Assembly (NCBI GenBank): GCA_004802705.1
Contig: SGPL01000482.1
Span: 1 to 25,086, forward strand
Length of the DNA stretch: 25,086 nt
DNA from: Bondarzewia mesenterica
Lineage: Eukaryota > Basidiomycota > Agaricomycetes > Russulales > Bondarzewiaceae
Reading direction: 5' to 3'
Positions 1 through 12,168 of the stretch are shown here, piece by piece. The notes under the pieces were generated by a model, which had not been told where the DNA came from, made no database searches, and saw nothing but the letters and a program-made list of their open reading frames with translations. The translations under genes and the position numbers were made by a program. Position 1 is the stretch's first letter; the number at the start of each line of letters is the position of its first letter.

Positions 1-131
1 TAACTGAAAAAATAAAATTAATGTATACAAATAGAGATTTCGTAAGTTTAGTTGCTTGGATGATAATTTTTAATTTTATATTGTTTATAATNNTCTNANN
101 NTATNNNCACNTNGNTNCNTNNNNGCNNNTN
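1..131. other. AT-rich leader ending in ambiguous bases
   Basis: Bases 1-90 contain only 16 G or C (about 18%), far below the rest of the window. They run into a stretch with many N calls (92-131). Normal-composition fungal DNA starts right after it. This looks like a low-quality scaffold edge or an organellar-like sequence joined to nuclear DNA. The short frame readable through it is not credible as a gene. Confidence 0.6.
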
Positions 132-469
132 TCTAGAAGACTGCTGGGCGGGTCTTCCTGTAAGCAGTACATAGCTCCCACTTTTGAAGAATACTTAATT
201 ATATATCATTGGATTCGATAAAAACGTTAGAAGTACAGTACGTCTCGAACGTTAAGCGACACATATATCTATTGGGGGAGAAGGTTGATCAAGTATTCAG
301 CAGTAGATATGTGGTATCCATAAAAGGCAATCAGCCAGATTATGACCAAGTGGACCTCATTTCAGTTACGCGCCAAAACGCTGCCGCACTCCAACCACTA
401 CCTCCCCCCCATCTCCAATCGCCCCATTCCTCTCCCTTCATATTGACAACGACGACGCAACTCAACACA
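132..469. other. Upstream region of GDP-mannose dehydratase
   Basis: No gene is recognised here. The last 90 bases before the ATG at 470 are rich in C and CA dinucleotides, as in many basidiomycete core promoters and 5' leaders. I see no clear TATA box. Confidence 0.4.
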
Positions 470-1958
<1,489 letters not shown>

Positions 1959-2476
1959 GTGATGTGATTCGCAATCGACCGCGGCGCGGACGGACATGCA
2001 TAAGAAGAATTGTGGACGGTTCAATCAGTTACATGTACTTTTAAAACAATGTTCCTGGACATAGTTTGGTTTTAATATGGATCTGAAGTTACATGGTCAG
2101 ACATATTGATGACTCCCCAATGACTGAGATGGAGTCGAGTGAGCGAGTGTGTCCCAGATAGATGTCATCAATATACATGAAGGCACCCTGTTTGCCGTTA
2201 CGTATACGCGTACTCAACATCATCGTATTGTGGAGGACACTCACTATCAGTGTGATATACGGTGTACTCGAAGAAGGCGATTGATCCTTTGAGAGTACAG
2301 CAAGGAACAACGATGCGGTGATGGGCCATCCATTGTTTTGGTCCTCACCGGCAACTATCGCGTACATTCGACGAGTCTTGACTCTCTCTGATAGGATCCT
2401 TTTCAAAGTCCAAAATGCAAGCTTGCATATAACCTTCATCTACAATCCGTTATATCGCAGCGTCATCACACGCCAT
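1959..2476. other. Convergent 3' intergenic region
   Basis: These 518 bases separate the stop codons of the two GDP-fucose genes. Reading frames present on both strands show no family motifs and no plausible exon structure. They should hold both 3' UTRs and terminators. No distinct terminator structure is visible. Confidence 0.5.
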
Positions 2477-4005
<1,529 letters not shown>

Positions 4006-4190
4006 TGTTTATTCGCGAAGAGTGTTTGATATCGATTGAGGTCTGTAGAAGGATGAGGTGGGGGAGATGCGGAAAGAGATCCAGAATAAGTGCCGTAACT
4101 GTAAGTAGTCTCGCGGCCCGCCGGGGAGAAATTGGTCATACCAAGGGAAATCGGCCCGTCCGCCGATCTCCCTCGGTTCCCATCAGTGAG

Positions 4191-4220
4191 TCTGCCACGG
4201 TCTGCCACTGTCTGCCAACT
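4191..4220. repeat. Three 10-bp tandem repeats
   Basis: TCTGCCA occurs at 4191, 4201 and 4211, exactly 10 bp apart, with the intervening three bases varying (CGG, CTG, ACT). The spacing equals about one helical turn, so it could be a binding array in the divergent promoter. Function is not known. Confidence 0.6.
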
Positions 4221-4530
4221 TCATATTCAAGGCGCCATTCTTTCCGGCGTCCATGAAAGAGACTTCCAGCATCAATGTATCCGTGGCCATGACCGCGTCG
4301 TATTCGTCGTTCCAATCGGGACTCAAGAATCAACAGTGCGCGTCCCAGACTCGGAGAGGGCAGTGTAGTTCAATCCGAAGCCTCTGTAAGAGGCGACGAG
4401 GTTTTCTTTAAACGAGGTACTTACTTTTACTTAGTCGGGAGGTGTTACCACTTGCGCAAGTATTCCTCTCCGAGCTCGATGTACTGATTCAAATGTTCAT
4501 GGTCTGCCCTCTTTCGTGTACCATTCAAAT

Positions 4531-4552
4531 ACTCGACTGTCGAAAGTCGAGT
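4531..4552. repeat. Inverted repeat, 8-bp arms
   Basis: ACTCGACT at 4531-4538 is matched by its exact reverse complement AGTCGAGT at 4545-4552, with a 6-base spacer. It lies ~200 bp upstream of the TATA box of the monooxygenase fragment and could be an operator-like site. The arm motif AGTCGAGT recurs at ~9308-9315. Confidence 0.55.
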
Positions 4553-4738
4553 CACATCGCCCCCTCACTTGGACAACATATTGAATCCGACTATCGATCT
4601 ATGCCTTATAAGTGACAAGTACGCTCACCCTTAGCCTCTTCCTTAAAATTACACGTTGATGAAGCGTGCTGATTCACTCTAGCTCTGGGATGCACTGCCG
4701 CGCCGTGCGGACTGATTGAATGTTGGATTGACGGCTCG

Positions 4739-4746
4739 TATAAATA
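4739..4746 (+). promoter_or_regulatory. Putative TATA box
   Basis: TATAAATA sits 62-69 bp upstream of the monooxygenase ATG at 4808. That position is plausible for transcription starting 30-40 bp downstream. It suggests the broken gene may still be transcribed. Confidence 0.5.
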
Positions 4747-4807
4747 TGACTCGCGCAGAACATTCTTGGCCAGCAGCAGCTTTCATTTACCCCCACCACT
4801 GACCGCC

Positions 4808-5790
4808 ATGGCAAGTGTTGGCATCATCGGCGCTGGCGTTGCTGGCCTTGTGACAGGGAAAGTGCTTCGCGATGACGGCTTCCAAGTCATATTACTGACG
4901 CGCGATAACTCCGGTGGGACCTGGGCGGGTGACCGAATATATCCTGCGCTCAAAACAAATAGGTGACCATTGGTGTTATCCAAACTATCTTTATCAATGG
5001 CTCACGTACGCATCGTATAGTGTCCATGGTCAGTATAGCTTATCTGGTCTATCTATGCTTGGTCCGCGCGATGAGAGCGAACCGGAGGCAGGCTGAGCAG
5101 TAATGACGTTCGTTTTTACATGGAAGCATACGCCGACCGGTTCCTCAATGGCTGCTTACGGTTTGGCACCGAGGTTATGCACATTTCTCGCACTGAGAGT
5201 TCGCCAAATGGAGGTTGGACGGTCCACGTCAAATCTACGGACACTGGTGCAGAAGAAGATTTGCACTTTGACAAACTCGTCATGTGCACAGGAGTGAGTG
5301 CGCTTTTTTGGCTGTAAAATAGGATGTCAATTGACTGGGTATACAATAGGGTATGAGCAACCCATATGTACCGCCCGTGCTAGAGACCGAACAGGTCAAG
5401 TTCAAGGGACCTGTCATACATTCCTCTGTGTTTAACACCAGCATTCCAAAAGTCCTGAGCGCAACAGACTCGTCGCTAGACTCCCCGCGCGGTACCATTG
5501 TCGTAGTCGGTGGAGGAAAATCTGCGCAAGAGTAAGCAGATCGCGAATGCCGTCTGCACGTATTAATCTCATGTCGGTCTCACCAGCATTGCAGCATACT
5601 TTGCGTCTCAAGGGCGTCGTGTCAAGATGGTGTTCGAGAAAGCGGACGCGTGTTTTGCTAGTCCCATACCCCTGCCCGATGCGATACGAAAGAGCCGGTA
5701 AGTACGTCCTGCGATACCTAACTCATATTTAGATGTATTGGATGTGCTTCAGGTTTCTTAGTGTACATATTTTTCCTGCACGGGATCAGC
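4808..5790 (+). pseudogene. Flavin-containing monooxygenase, N-terminal half
   Basis: Front half of an FMO-like FAD/NADPH monooxygenase. ATG 4808 is in good context (CCGCCATGG) and starts VGIIGAGVAGLVTG, the FAD-binding GxGxxG. Then come GGTWAGDRIYPALKTN, an intron at 4963-5020, and VHGQYSLSGLSM. A one-base loss between 5080 and 5081 shifts the frame. After it GGRLSSNDVRFYMEAYADRF resumes and continues to LVMCTG, with an intron at 5294-5349. Next are GMSNPYVPPV, the NADPH loop IVVVGGGKSAQE, and IAAYFASQGRRVKMVFEK up to IRKSRFLSV. Homology stops near 5770-5790, where the C-lobe of a kinase follows within ~60 bases. The missing back half matches the fragment at 13990-14991 on the other strand. 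The frameshift and truncation make it a pseudogene. Confidence 0.85.
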
Positions 5791-5846
5791 AGACATACAG
5801 TGCAAAACATAAAAGACACACTCTAAGCGACTCTTGGGTGGGTAAT

Positions 5847-7033
5847 GGGGGATGATGTTCAGGCAGGTGGTGCGAGGGTTGCGATATTTGCACGAGGTGG
5901 TGGGAATTGTGCATGGGGACATCAAATTAGAGAATGTGCTCGTCGACGAAATGGGTGTATGCAGAATTGGAGATTTTGGAATGGCCAAGAAGATTGGTCA
6001 GGTTGATGTGGGCGAGCAGCAGATGCAGCAGGATTCTTCTGTGCGACGGCATCATTCAGTTATTACGGATCGAAGTAGATCGAAGTCCTGCGCATATCAT
6101 TCACTCAAATCGACATATTAAACCGGGGCTACCAGCTGCTCATCTTTCACTCATACGCCATCATAGCGGCCCGCGCCATCGCAATTCATCTCCGCTTCCT
6201 GCTTCCCAAGTTGTTTCACCACCGCACGCCGTTTACGAGTTCCAACCAGGCTCGTTGCCTTACGCGTCGCCTGAATTGTTAACCCCACCTTCATCTTCGC
6301 ATCCCTACCAACCGCATCCTGCACAAGATATGTGGGCACTTGGCGTAATGCTTTATGCCCTTTTAACTGGCCGTCTGCCGTTCACGGATTCATTTGAACC
6401 AAGGCTGCAAATGAAAATCTTGCATGGTAAGTCAACGCAAACACGTTGTCCATCTTCTCTGGTTTACGTATTTCGTCATGAAGGTGTATCCAGTCGACGC
6501 GAACAGGCATGTTCCTTTCGCCTTACCTCCCGAATGTGATACGTCTCGTGGACGCAAGGGCTTCCGTTTGCACTCAAACGAGTGCGAGCGTCGCTTCCTC
6601 CGACCCAACCGAGGTGAGCCGGATCTAGACATTTTGGACGAGGCCCTGCGATGGACGCTGTCCCCCGATGCTGCTAGCAGCAGGAGCCGAAGAGAGCCGA
6701 AGAGCCGATTCTGCAACGCCATCTCGTTCGTCTGTGGGAACACGCCCTTACCCTCAAATGAGCGTGGATGAACGTGAGCATTTCCTTGACGAGGCGGAAG
6801 AGTGGAAAGGTAGGAGAGCAGGGAGCACGCCGCCATCCCGCACTACACCATGGGCGATCCCACGGTCGGGTGTGAGCATTGGAATATCACCCGCTATGAC
6901 TGTCGCTCGTTCATCGCCGCATGTGGATGGTCAGTTTGTCTTGACGTCCGATGCGACACCAATCCCTATTCCCACGAATTTGAGAAGCAGGAGCGTTGGC
7001 ATCGAGGCACACGGGAGGCACCATGGGAGGATC
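5847..7033 (+). pseudogene. Ser/Thr protein kinase, C-lobe half
   Basis: Begins abruptly at the alpha-E helix (MMFRQVVRGLRYLHEV). It continues through the catalytic loop VHGDIKLENVL, with Gly where the HRD Arg is usual, and IGDFGMAKKIG (the DFG segment). After a Ser/His-rich insert and a frame change near 6050-6150 come GSLPYASPELL (APE segment) and DMWALGVMLYALLTGRLPF (subdomain IX). No N-lobe, glycine loop or VAIK lysine precedes it, and an in-frame TAA lies just upstream. An intron starting at 6426 is likely. Beyond it the C-terminal region shifts between frames and becomes low complexity, ending near 7033. The matching N-lobe is on the minus strand at 9706-10090. Best read as the back half of a kinase broken by rearrangement. 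Confidence 0.75.
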
Positions 7034-7559
7034 TGAATCTGTCTATACAAGGAAATGTAAGAGAGGAGATTTCTTTCTCTGTGCATGCATTTTATGATCG
7101 TCATGTTTATAATTCTCCACCCTGTCCCATATCGTACGTGCGTCTTTCTCATTTTTACTTCTCCCGCGTCGTTACGGCGTGCTGTTTCATGATAATGCTA
7201 AGCGGAAGTTCACTCTCATGTAGCGCACCTTCGTCTCATACATGAGCTTATATTCTTCATTGTCTGACGTCTGCCCTGTATCTGCCCTGTACTTGTATGT
7301 CCATACCCCCATTCGTATTCCTTACCATATCTATCTTTCGTCCTATGTACGGCAAATGTATGGTGATGATTCTGGGAATAAACAAAGCTCGTGTAATTCA
7401 AAATACTGGTGATTTCAGTGATCACCTATCGGCTTCTGTGCTCTGATCGGCAGTAACGACATGTCCATATCATTGAAAAAAATGGAACGAAATCCAAAGC
7501 ACATTGATACTTCAGCGAAGTAAGTACGGATATTTCTATCTAACATCTCAGGCTCAATT
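7034..7559. other. Intergenic, nothing recognised
   Basis: T-rich and pyrimidine-rich DNA between the kinase fragment and the 3' end of the 2OG oxygenase gene. Short frames here have no motif and unlikely composition. It should contain the 3' UTR of the minus-strand oxygenase gene. Confidence 0.45.
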
Positions 7560-9111
7560 TCAACCGGTTCCGGTCTCCCTAATATTTTGAACTAGGTTCG
7601 ACCGTGCCCCCTTTTTGGATCCATTCTTGCCCGATTTCCTATTGCTCGATTTCCTTTTGCCCGAATTCCTTTTACCCGGAGGCGCCACCCTCACAATCAA
7701 GCACAAATCGCCATACAAATGATCTTGCGAGACCTCGTTTCCATACGTAGCGTACGTAGAAAGTCGCTGGTTGGCATTTGTAGGCTTTGTGACCCATACG
7801 ACGGTTTCTTTTACCTCCGGTACGTTGTCCCGATAGAACTTGGCATCCTTGTTGTCGATGATGATTGCTCCAGTCTCGACCATGACATCGAGTGTGTCTT
7901 CGAAATCGGAATCAATTCCATGGTCGATATAAAGGAAGTCATGACACATCATTTTTACACCGTTGTCGTCGTCATAGACAGCCATGAGGAATGGCTGGAT
8001 GGACTGATGTCGAAACGCGCGCAAGATCATGGCATCGTTGCCTTTGAGGATGCGAAGCAGAGGCGTGAATCGGTTCTTGGAAGCACTCAAACATCCCTGA
8101 AATCTCGGAGTTTCTATAGGATACTGGTGTTCCAAGCCGAACCCAAGGGTTCCGCCCTCGGGCAGGAAAGTCGGGTCGTCGAGAAGTTTCACCAGCGTCT
8201 TCCCGAACTGCTGCTCAGAGCGAGGGACAAGCGCACGAACGGGGAAGGGCAAGCGCGGGTCGGGTCCTGGGCCATCTTCAAGGTAGAGGTTGTACGTGAG
8301 CGTCACACGATAACCAGACTTGACCTCAAGGACCTCATGCTCGACGTCGCTGAAAAAAGCAGCGTAGGCGACACACGGCTCATTCTCTTTCTTCAGCCAT
8401 GCAGCGAAATTCAACACTTCTTCTTTCTCGCTGTGGCGCAGGACGAGTTCCCCGCCTTCGTGGACGGTAGGGAATGTGACGACAAGAGAGCCGAACATGT
8501 CTTCACCGCGCGGAGTATCCTTGTGCGGCTTGAAGAATGAACCAGGTCCTTGAACGCATGATGTTAAGCGACGCAAATAGAATAGAACAGATAACTACGG
8601 ACCATACACGTTGAGCTTGTATAGTTCAGCCTTGACGATCTTCAACCTAGATTCGCCAAAGATCAAATTACCGCAGGCAATGTCGACAAGGCCCAGCCTC
8701 TCGGCATCAAAGGCGCATTGGAAGTTGGAGGTATCCATCTTGCGAGCCTTGCGATAGGTCTCATCAAAAACATTCTCTTCATTGCGGCCGAATGTAGCAG
8801 AATCGCAAGCATCGAAGAGATGCACAAGCTTTTCCTCGTCGGCATTGGACAGGTTGATGCGTCTGTCACAAACTCATCAGTAAATAGATCCGGATAAGTA
8901 AACGCAGAGCTTACTGTGCATTGTTTTCCTGTCCATAGAACAAAGCGAAGCTTTCAGGAGAAACCTTCATCGTCCCGCTATAAAATGGTGGATCGTATTC
9001 TATGGTGGCTGCGAGAGTCTCAACTTGAACGTTAACGTGTTCATCTTCAGGTTCCCTCGACAGGACTGGCGACGCCGATCTCGTCGCTGATTCTAAAGTT
9101 ACGGCAGACAT
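7560..9111 (-). CDS. 2OG-Fe(II) oxygenase domain protein
   Basis: Probable iron/2-oxoglutarate dioxygenase of unknown substrate, of a type common in mushroom genomes. Three exons (9111-8915, 8862-8603 and 8548-7560) give 481 aa. The core is GSFFKPHKDTPRGEDMFGSL with Fe ligands His and Asp at ~159 and ~161. GGELVLRH, then DVEHEVLEVKSGYRVTLTYNL, supplies the third His (~221) and the 2OG-binding Arg (~230). The C-terminus holds repeated K/R/S blocks such as GKRKSSNRKSGKNGSKKG, probably a nuclear localisation or nucleic-acid-binding tail. The ATG at 9111 is chosen because no upstream in-frame ATG precedes it. A partial second copy of its C-terminal region lies just upstream (9391-9685). The domain call is firm; the role is not known. 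Confidence 0.85.
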
Positions 9112-9203
9112 TGAACGGGGAGAAAGTGGACGCTGCAAAGAATGCTATGAGAAAGGTGAGAGAAGGTGGCTCAGTGCTCCGAGTTGGATAATGAATGGCG
9201 AAC

Positions 9204-9211
9204 ATATATAT
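9204..9211 (-). promoter_or_regulatory. Putative TATA element
   Basis: An ATATATAT tract on the minus strand, ~93-100 bp upstream of the 2OG oxygenase start codon. It is the only TATA-like site in this leader. Its use is inferred from position only. Confidence 0.35.
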
Positions 9212-9390
9212 GAGAGCGGAGCTGGAATACGCACCGCCATGATGTGAACGTTGTGAATGTGTAAATAAAATACGTACAGAGTGAGTCACTGCAGGTGTTA
9301 TTGCCATCGACTAGGAGTCGAGTCAATGTTGTCAATGTCATGGATCATGATATCGCACTGATTCGGGAAAACATAAACTTCCGAAGTACA

Positions 9391-9685
9391 TCACAAGCGG
9401 CCCACGTGCACAAGCACCAACCATATTATTGCTGCTTTGAACCGGGTAGCGGGCTCTTGGGGTTGAAAAGAGATCCTCGAGTTTGGAAGTCCTACACTGA
9501 CTATCAAACGTAGGTCCTCGTACAAGTGACTGAGAGAGACTTCGTTGTACGCAGCGGATGGGATGACTTACTTGTACTCCTTGAGGTTTGTAGGTTTCTT
9601 GACCCATTCAACGTGTTTTTGAATGTACATCCCTTGAACCTTCCCAATTGCCACCATGCGTCCACGATAACGAGGTCGGTGAGTT
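9391..9685 (-). pseudogene. 3' fragment of a second 2OG oxygenase copy
   Basis: Read on the minus strand, this frame gives HVEWVKKPTNLKEYK, an in-frame TAA, then AAYNEVSLSHLYEDLRLIVS. The intact neighbour has VVWVTKPTNANQ and YGNEVSQDHLYGDLCLIVRV at the same place, with about 14 of 20 positions identical in the second block. The frame then runs VGLPNSR, like VAPPGKR in the intact gene, and ends at 9391. No catalytic domain is present. Sequence homologous to the kinase N-lobe starts immediately upstream, so the copy was cut at ~9.7 kb. It is a decayed tandem duplicate of the 7560-9111 gene. Confidence 0.65.
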
Positions 9686-9705
9686 TCTGTGATATTGTGA
9701 CGTCA

Positions 9706-10090
9706 TGAGGAAGCCCCGGTCGCCCATCGCGTTTCAAGATATGATAGAGCGTGCCAGCGGGTTATCTCCCACAGTCAGACCTTACAAACAACGCAGAAGA
9801 CAGTCGTTCTGCTTTATTACCAGCGGGGCAATAGAGCATGACGAAAAAGTCGGCATAAGAGGTGTGCACAGAACGAAACAGCGGAAGGATATCCTCGTGG
9901 GACAGCGATTGCCAGATAGTAGCTTCGTCATTCAGCCGCTCCCGAGCTAAAGAAGCATTCTCAGACTTGGGATAAATCAGAGCGCCTAACAATTTTCACT
10001 GCGACTATGTCATGCTCCTTTTTTATCCAATTTCAACTCGAAAAGATCACACACAATCAAGATTCCCTTGCTCTGTGGTGCAAAAATCCA
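9706..10090 (-). pseudogene. Ser/Thr protein kinase, N-lobe half
   Basis: On the minus strand, EHDIVAVKIVRR (~9985-10015) carries the VAVK lysine of subdomain II. After a frameshift near 9965-9985 comes ASLARERLNDEATIWQSLSH (alpha-C region with a conserved Glu). EDILPLFRSVHTSYADFFVM and LYCPAG (hinge) follow. A GT donor follows, but the expected acceptor ends in TG rather than AG before TLYHILKRDGRPGLPHD. Homology stops there, exactly where the C-lobe fragment at 5847 begins (MMFRQVV). An A6 run also shifts the frame between LFELKLDKK and EHDIVAVK. It is a front-half kinase pseudogene and probably the same gene as the plus-strand C-lobe. Confidence 0.7.
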
Positions 10091-10113
10091 TGCCTGGCAT
10101 ACAATATCCGGGT

Positions 10114-11841
10114 CTACACGGACTTCGATTGATCAAAAGCCTGAGCGATACTTGGCGCTCCCGTTTGGGCGTCAGAAGGAGCCTGCGTTGTCTCAGGCAG
10201 AACATCCCCTTGCTCGGGTGGATCACTGCCGCCAGGCATTAAGTCATTGGGATCTATCAAAGGAAGGTAAAAGGTGTCACTTTTTACAAACAGCGGGACC
10301 GGATGCGTCGGTAGGATATGCTCACCGACATACATATGCTCAGGTGACACCTCTTTCTGTTCTGGAGCGACAGTGTGACCAGGGACTGAAGTAATAGGAT
10401 CTATCGTATCGCGGGATGGTCGTTCAATTGAAAAGATCAACCAGACAGGATAAATTTGGTAGGAGAAACTCCATACCGGCAGCAGTATCAAGGGATACCG
10501 ATGTTTGTTGAGTTGTTTCATCAGGGAATATGCCTGAGCACCACCACACAGGCGGCCATTGTGAAGATCAGCCAGACGCGCAATGAGTGAAGTAGAGATT
10601 GTATACCGTCGGCAGCACCCATGAATGTTGATGATGCCTCTTTTTGTTGTTCCGAAACGTGGTCAGGAACTATTTCATTAGAGATTATTGTGTCTCCAGA
10701 AGAGCAATCGTCTCAACCGTCGGCTGGACCAAATGCGTTCAGTAAAGACTACGTACTTGGGGTAGCATCCACGGGTACCGATAATACCTCCTGTTGTGCA
10801 GGAGCGTCAACGGGGACTATATCATTGGGATCTAGCGTACGCCAGGTCGAATGGTAAGCGCATACTGGCGAAAACTAAGTCTAAGTTAATGGAACTAAGG
10901 CTGCTCACCGATGTCCAAATCCACAGTAGGATACGAGATTTCAGAGTCTATGACCGCTGGAGGCATGGCAACGTTCGCATCAAGAATATCCTGAGACGCG
11001 CCCACGAGCGACGCACCACTCGGAGCATTATCATCAATCCTACATAACAACAAGCATCACACCAAATCAGCACGACCACGAAGTCGCCGTCATATAGCAT
11101 TGAAAACCGTACCGCACAGGAGCCTGCTCTAAATTATCGACAGTCGGACGTGCCTCGAACTTCGTGCGCAGATAGCGCGACGAACGCTGGATCACCACTT
11201 CGACCTTCAGGCGCGGCCGCTTCCTGCAATGTGCGCTTCCGCCTGATTGCTTGTTCTCAGTATTTTCAACTTCGAGCTTGACGCTGCCGGTGCGCCGTCG
11301 CTGCCGCCGTACGGGCTCGTCCGCACTTGGGTCGAAAATCTTGCGCTTCTTGACTGGCCTGCTGCTCCGCCGCGTCGCAGATACGGAGGGCGATCTCCTT
11401 TCCTGGTGGGACAAACCATCCGAGACCGGGTTTCAGTTGAATATCCACTCGGAAGTTTGACAGCAGAGGATAGTGGATCCCCGCGCATCCAGTAGACATG
11501 GACAAACCTCTTCCGACTTCAGATCGTTACTGGATCCTGTCTCCGCTCCTGCGCTAACAACAGGCTCTCCCTTTCCTCGAGACCGGGCGTCTTTCTACCA
11601 CACGCCGCCACAAACCGATATGCCAACATCAGAATGCTTCTGATTCTGAATCAGAAATCAGGGAAACGCCCAAACGCACCTCAGCCAATGCGCGTTGGAG
11701 CACCGCGAGCTTTGCCTTCAACAGCTTCTCGCGCGCCTCCTCTTCCGCGACGCGCTCCCTGAGCCGCTGCGTCTCAGCGTGCTGGACCGTGAGCTCGGTC
11801 GTGAAGGATTCAAGTTCAGCCTGGATGTTGATATCGTCCAT
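10114..11841 (-). CDS. Uncharacterised nuclear-type protein with repeated exons
   Basis: Family not recognised. Nine exons join in frame on the minus strand: 11841-11680, 11594-11508, 11402-11113, 11039-10909, 10831-10757, 10669-10607, 10533-10477, 10400-10326 and 10253-10114, giving 359 aa. Residues 1-54 form a likely coiled coil (heptad Leu, QRLRERVAEEEAREKLLKAK). Basic blocks RPVKKRKIF and RRQRRRTG look like nuclear localisation signals. The rest is acidic and disordered. Exons 5-8 are 75, 63, 57 and 75 nt, all phase 1-1. Exons 5, 8 and 9 begin alike (DPNDIVP, DPITSVP, DPNDLMP) and contain PEQ or QQE then a V..P or V..V pattern, so they look like tandem exon duplications. The splice model is self-consistent but unverified. 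Confidence 0.65.
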
Positions 11842-12168
11842 GGTCGACGCCTTTTGTGGCAGATGAGTGCAATCGCTCTTGCCAGAGGTGGAGACTGACA
11901 GGAGAAACTTACATAGTAGACTCGACGCGTTCTACTAGTTAGTTTCCTAATCACTTGCCTTTCTGGGCGACATACAACTAGGTACACTCTTCCTTCTCTG
12001 AGAAGCAGAGATACGGAAGCCTTAAAGTCTTACGTCCAGCAAAATGCACTGTATCATGCACGTACACAAAATCAGAAGAAAGAAAAATAATAAAGCGCAC
12101 ACAGGGTAAGAAACCAAGAATACAACCCCCCCTCCCAATACTTGTACACTTCCTTAGTACTGTATCAA
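11842..12168. other. Intergenic between co-oriented genes
   Basis: 327 bases between the FAD synthase stop and the next minus-strand start. It must hold the FAD synthase 3' end and the promoter of the uncharacterised gene. No clear TATA box or hairpin seen. Confidence 0.4.

Larger units (their letters stand above)
4006..4807. other. Divergent intergenic region
   Basis: Lies between the start codons of GDP-fucose synthase (-) and the monooxygenase fragment (+). It contains a 10-bp tandem repeat, an inverted repeat and a TATA box, listed separately. No credible coding exon was found. Confidence 0.5.

Noticed and set aside
2089..2439. A 116-codon minus-strand frame between the two fucose genes
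   Set aside because: Lies in the expected 3' UTRs, has no motif, and the fucose synthase has its own stop at 2477.
7719..8540. A 273-codon plus-strand open frame
   Set aside because: It is antisense to exon 3 of the 2OG oxygenase gene, which has clear catalytic motifs. The plus-strand translation has no recognisable domain.
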